A stretch of 64,000 nt of DNA from contig NZ_LT703003.1 in NCBI RefSeq assembly GCF_900149695.1, positions 1,116,001-1,180,000 on the forward strand. Direction: 5' to 3'. The translations under genes and the position numbers were made by a program. The stretch is from Anderseniella sp. Alg231-50. GTDB lineage: Bacteria; Pseudomonadota; Alphaproteobacteria; Rhizobiales; Aestuariivirgaceae. Of this stretch, positions 25,248-32,176 are shown in pieces. The notes below the pieces were generated by a model. It was not told the DNA's origin and made no database searches. It was given only the letters and a program-made list of their open reading frames with translations. Every line of letters begins with the position of its first letter. The first letter of the stretch is position 1.

Positions 25248-25771
25248 GCCCTGCTTGTAGTGCGATGTTGCTGATCAAAATTTGTTTGAAGTGAGGATAA
25301 GCCGGTTTGTCAAATCAGTTTCACTGAACCTGAGCCGAACTTACTTCATCTGCTTCATTTGCGACCGGAAAAATATGGGTTCCCACCAGTTGGCGAATTC
25401 AGATTTGTACGCTGAGGCATTCCGGTGCCGAACGGTATACCTACCTCACTCACGGCGGGGGCAACCGGTGCCGCACAAACAGCCCGACGACAAGCGCCAT
25501 CTGTGCCCGGATTGCCGGGATCAGCGTCTTTGCCCCCAGCATCCCCGGCCTGCCAGCGAGCATGAAATCTTGCGGGTCAGTACACGGATTTAAAGGCGCC
25601 GCTTCCCATAAGAATTGGTTAACAGTTTGCCTGTATTCATGGTTAACACTTTGGAAACTGGATGGCTGACCAGCTGGGAGCGACAAAGTGGAAATTGCGC
25701 GGGGGCCATGACGATTGTGGCACTCAAGAAATCTTGCCGCCGCTGGCGGAACCGGTTGGGGACGATATACG
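25248..25771. other. 524-bp non-coding interval upstream of the Omp25-like gene
   Basis: No credible gene. Open frames here lack signal, motif or ribosome site. The right half holds two direct copies of GGTTAACA(G/C)TTTG at 25617-25628 and 25641-25652, 24 bp apart, which may be a regulator or curvature-related repeat for the downstream outer-membrane gene. An alternating TTAAC motif is also compatible with chance. Confidence 0.4.
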
Positions 25772-26473
25772 ATGAATAAACTACTTCTTGCCGGCGCGTG
25801 CGCCGCGTCGATCATGCTCGGTGTGTCGAGCGTTCAGGCCGCTGATCTGTATGAGCCGGTGGCGCAGACCCCAGGCTGGTATGTAAGCCTGTTCGGGGGG
25901 GCATCATTTCTTGATGACGTTGAAATCACTTACTCGAACTCCGGCACCGCCGGCCTGTCCGAGACCGAAACGGATGCAGGCTTCATAGTCGGCGGCGCGA
26001 TCGGTATGCATATCAATCCGAACATGCGCGCTGAAGTTGAAGTTTCATACTTCGAAAACAGCGTGAGCCAGCTGGAGTATCCGTACACTCCAGCCAGTTT
26101 TTCAGCCAGTGGCCATGTCAGTTCGGTAAACCTCCTGTTGAACGTCTGGCACGACTTTGACATGGGCGGCGGGTTTATACCCTATATCGGCGGCGGCGCC
26201 GGCGTCGGATTTGTCGATGCCAGAGCGTTCCGTCCAAATCCGCCGGACGACTACAATGAGCTTACCGGCTCGGATGTGGGGTTTGCGTTTCAGGTCGGTG
26301 CCGGGTTGAAATATGCGCTGACCGACATGATTGCGGCCGATGTGGGTTACCGGTTCCGAGGCATCCTGGATGTCAACCTGCCTTCAGACGATCCGGATCA
26401 GCTCAACGCCAGCACCGACATCTACGGTCACTTTGTGCAAGCGGGCGTGACCATAAACATGAACGGCATGTAG
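25772..26473 (+). CDS. Outer membrane beta-barrel protein (OmpW/Omp25-like)
   Basis: 233 residues from ATG 25772 (MNKLLLAGACAASIMLGVSSVQA is a signal peptide); the longer frame from 25715 is not supported. The mature protein begins ADLYEPVAQTPGWYVSLFGGASFLDDVE. It shows repeated amphipathic strands, GGAIGMHINPNMRAEVEVSYFE and FIPYIGGGAGVGFVDAR, with the common GxGAGLKYALTDMIAADVGYRFRG segment of small OMPs. It ends FVQAGVTINMNGM, so the usual terminal Phe is absent, a minor oddity. A strong terminator follows. Confidence 0.85.
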   Translation: MNKLLLAGACAASIMLGVSSVQAADLYEPVAQTPGWYVSLFGGASFLDDVEITYSNSGTAGLSETETDAGFIVGGAIGMHINPNMRAEVEVSYFENSVSQLEYPYTPASFSASGHVSSVNLLLNVWHDFDMGGGFIPYIGGGAGVGFVDARAFRPNPPDDYNELTGSDVGFAFQVGAGLKYALTDMIAADVGYRFRGILDVNLPSDDPDQLNASTDIYGHFVQAGVTINMNGM

Positions 26474-26494
26474 ACGGTTTTCCGCACTGATCTG

Positions 26495-26523
26495 AAAGGC
26501 TGGAGCCGCGTGCTTCAGCCTTT
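26495..26523 (+). terminator. Intrinsic terminator after the Omp25-like gene
   Basis: 12-bp stem AAAGGCTGGAGC (26495-26506) / GCTTCAGCCTTT (26512-26523) with one G-U pair and a 5-nt loop, then TACTTTTGC. The best intrinsic terminator in this part of the window. Confidence 0.8.
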
Positions 26524-26556
26524 TACTTTTGCAGTCGAATCAGTAGAATCCTGCGG

Positions 26557-28170
26557 ATGCAGCCACGCCGCAAAATGCCCTCCGCAAAACTCCAGCCAAA
26601 CAACCACCAGCGCCATGCAGAGTTGTTGCAGCGCGGCATGGCGCTGCAGGGTCGCGGCAAGGGCAAGGAAGCAGAGTACTGCTATCAGCTTGTCTTGCGC
26701 GATGACCCGAAACATCCCGATGCACTCAACCTGCTTGCCACACTGGCGGTTGAGGCGGGGAAGTTCACCGCGGCCATCGAGCTCTTCCAGAAGGTCGTCA
26801 AGGTTGCACCGAAAAACCTGATTTACCGGAACAATCTGGCCAATTGCTACATCCGCAGCAGCCGGCCGGATGAGGCGCTGCCGCAGCTCAGAAGAGTGCT
26901 TGCCGGCAATCCGAAAATGTCAGAAGCGCTGTACAATCTGGCGCGCGCCTACCGGGCCATGGGCAAGGGCGAGGAAGCCGTGCAGACCTATCAGCGGATG
27001 CTGGCGTTTGAACCGGGGTCCCTGCCGGCCAGAATTGGACTGGGTGAGGTTCTGACTGACCTTGGCCGCATGGATGAAGCGACCGGTGTCTTCAGGGCTG
27101 TTATCGCCGATGCACCGGAATCAGTCGAGGCTTTCACCGGACTGGTCGCAGCTCATAAATTCACCGCTGACGACCGGGATATTGATGCGGTACTGGCGCT
27201 GCTGGATCGGGGGTTTGGTGACCTTTCCCAGCAAACCGCGCTGCATCATGCGGCGGGGAAGATATACAACGACCTCAAGCAATATGACGAGGCCTTTGTT
27301 CATTTCGCCAAAGCCAAGGAGATTGCCGGCAGACAGTTCAGCATCGCCGATTACCGGCGCTTTATCGACAAGACCTGCCAACTGTTCACCGTGCCGTTCT
27401 TTCTTGAAAGGACCCACCACGGCAACAGGTCGGAGCGGCCGGTTTTCATCGTGGGAATGCCACGCTCCGGCACGACCCTTACAGAGCAGATTCTGGCGAG
27501 CCATTCGAAAATCAAGGGTGCCGGTGAGTTGGTCGACCTGCAACGGATTGAACGCCGCATTACCGAAACAAAACGCGAAACCGATGCCTATTTCAGTACC
27601 ATCGCCGGGCTCTCCGCCGATCAGTCGCGAGGCCATGCAGACGTCTACCTGAATACGCTCAAGCGCCATTCACGCGTTGCCGAGCGCGTGGTGGACAAGA
27701 TGCCGCATAATTTTGAGCTGCTGGGATTGATCGCACTGTTGTTTCCCAACGCCCGTATCGTGCATTGCAGGCGCAATCCGATTGATACCTGCATATCGTG
27801 TTTCACGCACAATTTCACCGACGCACACGGCTACAATGCCGACTTCTCCAACCTGGGGCTGTATTATCGCGAGTATGCCAGGCTGATGGCGCACTGGGCG
27901 AAGGTACTGCCGTCGCAGATATTTGATCTGCAGTATGAGCAGATGGTGGCCGATCAGGAGGCCACGACGCGCCGGCTGATCGACTTTCTCGGGCTGGACT
28001 GGGAGGATGCGTGCACCAGTTTCCATCTTACCGAACGCGCCGTCAGTACGCCGAGCCGGTGGCAGGTGCGCCAGCCCATCTACAACTCGTCCGTCCAGCG
28101 CTGGCGCCGGTTCGAACCGCATCTCGGGCCCCTGAAAAAGTCACTCGGAGACTTGTTTGTCACCGAGTGA
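26557..28170 (+). CDS. TPR-sulfotransferase fusion protein
   Basis: 537 residues. Residues 20-250 are tetratricopeptide repeats (YCYQLVLRDDPKHPDALNLLATLAVEAGKF and at least four similar units). A sulfotransferase domain follows, with the PAPS loop RPVFIVGMPRSGTTLTEQIL at about 294-313 and the 3'-phosphate motif CRRNPIDTCISCFTHNF. This TPR plus Sulfotransfer_3 layout is common in alphaproteobacteria and resembles protein- or glycan-directed sulfotransferases. ATG 26575 is an alternative start. An 8-bp inverted repeat TCACTCGG/CCGAGTGA lies over the stop codon. Confidence 0.9.
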   Translation: MQPRRKMPSAKLQPNNHQRHAELLQRGMALQGRGKGKEAEYCYQLVLRDDPKHPDALNLLATLAVEAGKFTAAIELFQKVVKVAPKNLIYRNNLANCYIRSSRPDEALPQLRRVLAGNPKMSEALYNLARAYRAMGKGEEAVQTYQRMLAFEPGSLPARIGLGEVLTDLGRMDEATGVFRAVIADAPESVEAFTGLVAAHKFTADDRDIDAVLALLDRGFGDLSQQTALHHAAGKIYNDLKQYDEAFVHFAKAKEIAGRQFSIADYRRFIDKTCQLFTVPFFLERTHHGNRSERPVFIVGMPRSGTTLTEQILASHSKIKGAGELVDLQRIERRITETKRETDAYFSTIAGLSADQSRGHADVYLNTLKRHSRVAERVVDKMPHNFELLGLIALLFPNARIVHCRRNPIDTCISCFTHNFTDAHGYNADFSNLGLYYREYARLMAHWAKVLPSQIFDLQYEQMVADQEATTRRLIDFLGLDWEDACTSFHLTERAVSTPSRWQVRQPIYNSSVQRWRRFEPHLGPLKKSLGDLFVTE

Positions 28171-28729
28171 CGCCTGGCCGTGAATGCGTTGACTGATCCG
28201 AAACGGTCATGAAGCGCCGCCAGGCGTACGTCAGCCGGGTTTGAATCAAAGCACCAATGCCGGGACATCCTGCCAGGCCGGTGATTTGCAGATGTATTCT
28301 AGGAGATTCGGGAGCCAATTGAAAAACTGGTGCCGCTTAGGTGATTCGAACACCTGACCCCATCATTACGAATTACGCGTACCCGGTTTGTAGGGATTTG
28401 TACCGAGTTGGCAGGCTTTGTATCGTACACCGTACTCATTCTGTACTAAGTCCCAGCGGGCTTTTGGCAGATATGCACATTGTTGAAGATGAATCTGTGC
28501 CCTATCTACCAAGCGTTAGACGGCGTCCGTCTTCAACTTTTTCGAATCCATGGGGGTCCGGAAAACCAGTGCCTCTTGCTCCGGCTGCTTGATTGATCAC
28601 GGTTGTTTAAGTCTAGCATATGTGATCCTTTCGAATAAGACTGGTTGCCGCGAAGATCGTGGCTGTGGCGGTCAAAAAAAATCGCTGTAATAATAGTTGC
28701 TGACCCGTGAGGGTTGCTCTTGCGTGTTA
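28171..28729. other. Gene-free interval containing the left end of the tRNA-Thr island
   Basis: Up to 28327 this is ordinary spacer with a loose CGCCTGGC/GCCAGGCG inverted repeat (28171-28226). From 28328 it holds the 46-bp tRNA-derived repeat. Beyond that is island sequence with no supported gene and no recognisable integrase; a short minus-strand frame ending in KLKTDAV near 28520-28560 is too small to call. Confidence 0.5.
28328..28373 (-). repeat. Duplicated 3' end of tRNA-Thr (left attachment-site copy)
   Basis: 46 bp identical to 30233-30278, the region of tRNA-Thr from the anticodon loop to the encoded CCA. Sequences diverge immediately on both sides. This is the pattern left by site-specific integration at a tRNA 3' end, with this copy as the distal attachment site. 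Confidence 0.88.
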
Positions 28730-29662
28730 TTAGGGGTTCTGCGTTTGGCCGTCGCCGGGAATTTCGGACGGTACTAGGTTTGGATTTAGCAGAGCCTGCT
28801 CGCAGTCTTCGGACATAGATTCTTGATAGTGCTCCCCAAGGCGCCACCCGAGCAGGAGCAGCGCACGCGCTGCGGTTCCGGGTTTCGACGACGCTTGGGC
28901 GAATACATTGCCGTCCAGCCGCGTCTCGTTGCTGGCCGTGAGGATCGCGTGACGCATCGCCGTTGTTGTCAAATAAGCGAAGCCGCCGCAACCAGAGGCC
29001 CATGTTGAGACGAGTTCTGCGGGTCCCACGGTCAGCCATCTGGCTCCTAATGGCGAGTCGATGCTCATTTCGGTTTCCGCGTATCTGTGGCCAAGAGTAT
29101 TTACGGTGCTGGCGATGAGATGACTTCGGATTGTTAGGTCAACGCTGCCGGCATTGTTTTTCAGGCTGCCAGGCACGGTCCGCCCGGAGGCCGCAGTTGC
29201 ATCGCGCGCTCCGGTGGCGCTGAGCGTCAAGAGCCCACCGGGTACTTCGACACCTTGCGCGGTAGCACTAACTCGGGTTGCTGAGGTGCCCTGCCAATGG
29301 GCGAGTTGTCGAAAGCCGCTCCAGCATGCTGCACCTTGAGAGCAACGCGTCCCCTCGAGTAGCCTAAAATTATAACGCTCCCAAGTCCCAGTCATGACCC
29401 AGACCTGATCGCAGTTCCGAAACCCTGAGAAGTTCGTCAACGCGGTTGCGGGAGTCACTGACAGGGGATGATCCCAATCAAGAAGTGTCCCACCATTCGA
29501 GCCTACCAGTCCGCTGATGAAATTCTGATCGACCTGAACACTGCCAAAGCTTTTGCCCGACAAGCATTGCAGGCCCGCCCCTTGTGCCTGAGCATTTACT
29601 ACCGATGCGTGAAGGCCAAGCACGGAAAGTGCAAGTATTTTGAGGTCGTGTTTGTTAATCAT
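28730..29662 (-). CDS. Exported orphan protein of the tRNA-Thr island
   Basis: 310 residues, not recognised. A signal peptide (LKILALSVLGLHASVVNAQA) is followed by a soluble mature part of about 285 residues. It has six cysteines (QCLSG, NCDQ, RCSQGAAC with two, GCGGF, DCEQ), which may form disulfides in the periplasm or outside the cell. Trp/Tyr-rich segments (VWVMTGTWERYNF, CWSGFRQLAHWQG) and Ser/Thr-rich central repeats of beta character suggest a beta-sandwich or lectin-like fold, but no family motif supports this. It is the only cargo of the island. Confidence 0.65.
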   Translation of the reverse strand: MINKHDLKILALSVLGLHASVVNAQAQGAGLQCLSGKSFGSVQVDQNFISGLVGSNGGTLLDWDHPLSVTPATALTNFSGFRNCDQVWVMTGTWERYNFRLLEGTRCSQGAACWSGFRQLAHWQGTSATRVSATAQGVEVPGGLLTLSATGARDATAASGRTVPGSLKNNAGSVDLTIRSHLIASTVNTLGHRYAETEMSIDSPLGARWLTVGPAELVSTWASGCGGFAYLTTTAMRHAILTASNETRLDGNVFAQASSKPGTAARALLLLGWRLGEHYQESMSEDCEQALLNPNLVPSEIPGDGQTQNP

Positions 29663-30232
29663 GCTTTCTCATTCGGACATCAATCGGTGCACCTGCGCTA
29701 CGGTAAAGTCGCGTAGATGCAAGGAAAGAGCGAATACGTCTCTCTGCTTCTGCGGCCAGACATTACCCTGGCTACCCATGCGTGAGCTTATAAAATCCGT
29801 AAATTCTCAGTTGGGTATGTGGGTTTTCTCACAGCGGTCAGATTCTTTATCTGGAAGCTTGTGCAAAATGAAATTTCCTTCAGATACAACGCCAACGAGA
29901 TTCGAAGAACAAATATACAATATTTAGAGATTACAATTTTGATACATCAACATAAATTCACCATACATGAAAACCATTGGAGCAGAATCGCCGCCCGAAT
30001 TTGGTGCCGTCTAAAAAAGTAATAAGATTTCCCGGATGTCCGCGTAGTAGTAGTGGTCACTCCATCCGGAAAAGATGATTCGAACAAAGACATGGCCACC
30101 AATGACAACTAAGGGCTGGATGTAGTTGCTTGGACGAGCATGAACTTGTGCGATGTTTGGCCTGAAAAAGCACCGCTACGGTGGTGGATTTCCGGTGCCC
30201 CGGGGGGTGAATGGGGCCCCTCTGGAGAGGAA
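29663..30232. other. Gene-free, partly AT-rich right part of the island
   Basis: About 570 bp upstream of the exported orphan gene. The stretch around 29850-30020 is much more AT-rich than the rest of the window. One 67-codon plus-strand frame (29819-30022) has no ribosome site or motif. The last part carries inverted repeats, including CCGGATG...CATCCGG (30033-30069) and a minus-strand terminator-like hairpin at 30165-30183. Confidence 0.45.
30165..30183 (-). terminator. Putative terminator downstream of tRNA-Thr
   Basis: On the minus strand, CACCG-TAG-CGGTG is followed by C and five T residues, about 50 nt after the tRNA 3' end. The stem is only 5 bp. If real, it was supplied by the island, because it lies beyond the integration point. 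Confidence 0.42.
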
Positions 30233-30278
30233 TGGTGCCGCTTAGGTGATTCGAACACCTGACCCCATCATTACGAAT
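30233..30278 (-). repeat. tRNA-Thr 3' half serving as right attachment-site copy
   Basis: 46 bp identical to 28328-28373, here part of the intact tRNA. Because the crossover region spans anticodon loop to CCA end, integration restored a full tRNA gene at this side. Confidence 0.85.
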
Positions 30279-30308
30279 GATGTGCTCTACCAACTGAGCT
30301 AAAGCGGC
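30233..30308 (-). tRNA. tRNA-Thr (anticodon CGU)
   Basis: 76 nt including an encoded CCA. Acceptor GCCGCTT pairs with AAGCGGC; the D-arm GCTC...GAGC, anticodon stem CATCA/TGATG with loop TTCGTAA (anticodon CGT) and T-arm AGGTG-TTCGAAT-CACCT all pair perfectly. Reads ACG threonine codons. Its 3' half is the attachment site of the neighbouring island. Confidence 0.97.
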
Positions 30309-30364
30309 ATGTCAGTTTTCTGATCTTGCGCGACAAATAGCGCGAAGAGGCTAATCTTTCAACA

Positions 30365-32155
30365 TCAAAGCCAAGTCTTTTCCGGCTTCTTGCCCGCCTG
30401 GTCCATCGGGCCCGGATCATCGGGCTGGCGCGCGAACACGGATGCTTCTTCGCGTGCCTCGACATCCTTATCGGTCTTTTCGGCTTTCTTGTCAGTCTTG
30501 TCGGTCTTGTCCGGCTCAACCGGGCTTGCCGGCGGGTCTTCCTTGTCCTGGGTCTCGGTGTCAGGCGCCGGTGATTCAACTTCCGCTTTTCCAGCGGACC
30601 TTTCCGTTGTTTCTTCGATAGTTTTTTCTTCAGGCTCCGGCGAAGTTTTCACTTCAGCGTCCTTGACGGGCTCTTCTTCAGAAACCTCGACAACGTCGTC
30701 CGCCCCGGCCGGGATATCCTCGACAGGTTCGTCGGCTTTTTGAACAACCACGTCTTCTTCCGGCTCGGGATCATCCGCCACGTCCGGCGCCTCAGGCGTG
30801 GTGATGGCGATGGCGTCGTCGCCCGGCACGGTATCGTCGTGTTCCTCCTCCGCGGCTTCGGGTTCTTCATATGCGATGCCCTCGACCGGCACCTTCCATT
30901 TGAAACCGCCAAGTTCACCCGATACCGGCGATACCGGCAACCAGGTTCTGGAAATAAACCCGTCGGCGGTCCAGGCCGGATCGCGCGGTGCCCTGACCGC
31001 GCGGGCCAGCCATTCGCGGGCGCGTCCCTTGTCGCCAAACTCGCCTTCCTCGATCTCCGCCATCAGACCGCAGATGCGGGCCTGCGGGCGGTCATGGGCG
31101 TAAGCGCTCAGCGCTTCGCGTGCGGCCTTCCACTCCAGCGCGTCAATAGCTGCGGTCGCCAGCGCGACAGCGCCTTCGATGCCGCCTGACTTGGCCACCA
31201 GGGATTTTATGCGCTTCAGCCTGTCCAGGGCGGAATCCCCGCTGCGGATATGAGCATAGGCGTCGGCCAGGTCCGGGTGCGGGGTCAGGTTCCAGGTCTT
31301 TTCGATTATCCGGGCAGCCTTGCGCAGGCTGCCTGACGCGGTCGCATGACGCGCTGCGATCACTGCGGCAGGGACAAGTGACGGGTCGAGCTTGTGCGCC
31401 CGCAAGGCGAGATCATACCCGTCTTCTGCATTGTTGTTTTCGGCTTCGGCTGCCTGCGCGGTCAGCACGACGGCATGTTTCAGGTTAGCTGTTGTCCTGT
31501 CGATCAGTGATGCAGATTTCTGCACGTCGATGGTGCGCGAGATAGCTGCCCAGTCTTCACTGGTCGACTGATAGGACAGCACTGCCTTGCCGGCCCAGGA
31601 CACTTTGGGATTGATGCGTACGGCCTCTTCGGCAAGCGCACGGGCACGCGCCATGTCCGACTGGCGAACCGCATCGGTGTGCAGTCCACGCAATCCAAGC
31701 AGCCGGGTTTCGGGTTGCTCGGCCATTTCCTCAAACAATTGCCGTACCCGCACATTGTCACCGCGCATCTGGGCTGCCTGGGCGTCCAGCAATTTCACCA
31801 TCGGGTCATCGCCAATGATCGCAGCGGCTGTCCGGGCATGGGCCTGGGCGGCTTCACTGTCACCGGATGCAACGGCGATCAGCCCGCTGGACAGGGCCTG
31901 CTTGCCCTTGCGCTGCCGGCGCGATTTGAACCAGCCGCCGAATGCGCCCGGCCTGTCGAGCAGCCACATCAGCAGCGACCAGGTGATCCAGACAATCAGT
32001 GTCAGGCCCGCAATCAGGATGAACGCAGCCATCAGGGAGGTTTCTATTTCATAACCCAGCCAGCGCAGTTTCAGATCGCCCGGCTGGTCGGCCAGCCAGG
32101 CAAAAATGGTCGCCACAATGATCAGAAGGACAAAGCGCACCAGCAAAGAAATCAT
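30365..32155 (-). CDS. hemY: HemY-domain TPR membrane protein
   Basis: 596 residues. Two N-terminal membrane helices (LLVRFVLLIIVATIFAWLA and a second at about 40-66), then the HemY_N pattern WLGYEIETS and TPR-type helices through residue 400. The C-terminal 180 residues are a Glu/Asp/Pro/Lys-rich, probably disordered tail containing many EEP and KTD repeats. Despite the name this is the proteobacterial HemY/YfgC-type protein, not protoporphyrinogen oxidase, and its exact role is unresolved. Follows the hemD-mic60 gene by 21 bp in the hem operon. Confidence 0.9.
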   Translation of the reverse strand: MISLLVRFVLLIIVATIFAWLADQPGDLKLRWLGYEIETSLMAAFILIAGLTLIVWITWSLLMWLLDRPGAFGGWFKSRRQRKGKQALSSGLIAVASGDSEAAQAHARTAAAIIGDDPMVKLLDAQAAQMRGDNVRVRQLFEEMAEQPETRLLGLRGLHTDAVRQSDMARARALAEEAVRINPKVSWAGKAVLSYQSTSEDWAAISRTIDVQKSASLIDRTTANLKHAVVLTAQAAEAENNNAEDGYDLALRAHKLDPSLVPAAVIAARHATASGSLRKAARIIEKTWNLTPHPDLADAYAHIRSGDSALDRLKRIKSLVAKSGGIEGAVALATAAIDALEWKAAREALSAYAHDRPQARICGLMAEIEEGEFGDKGRAREWLARAVRAPRDPAWTADGFISRTWLPVSPVSGELGGFKWKVPVEGIAYEEPEAAEEEHDDTVPGDDAIAITTPEAPDVADDPEPEEDVVVQKADEPVEDIPAGADDVVEVSEEEPVKDAEVKTSPEPEEKTIEETTERSAGKAEVESPAPDTETQDKEDPPASPVEPDKTDKTDKKAEKTDKDVEAREEASVFARQPDDPGPMDQAGKKPEKTWL

Positions 32156-32176
32156 GTGTTTAAGCCTCGCCGCGGA

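Larger units (their letters stand above)
28328..30278. mobile_element. Small tRNA-Thr-integrated genomic island, no integrase seen
   Basis: About 1.9 kb bounded by a perfect 46-bp direct repeat, one copy inside the intact tRNA-Thr gene. The contents are one exported orphan protein, a visibly AT-rich stretch near 29850-30020 unlike its neighbours, and a hairpin that could terminate the tRNA. No tyrosine recombinase, replication or transfer gene is recognisable. It may be a decayed island, a satellite mobilised in trans, or the residue of a larger deletion. Confidence 0.75.

Noticed and set aside
28341-28592. Frame beginning in the duplicated tRNA end, tested for integrase remnants
   Set aside because: No catalytic Arg/His/Tyr pattern of tyrosine recombinases in any frame.
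29819-30022. 67-codon plus-strand frame in the island
   Set aside because: No Shine-Dalgarno, no motif, AT-rich DNA gives such frames by chance.
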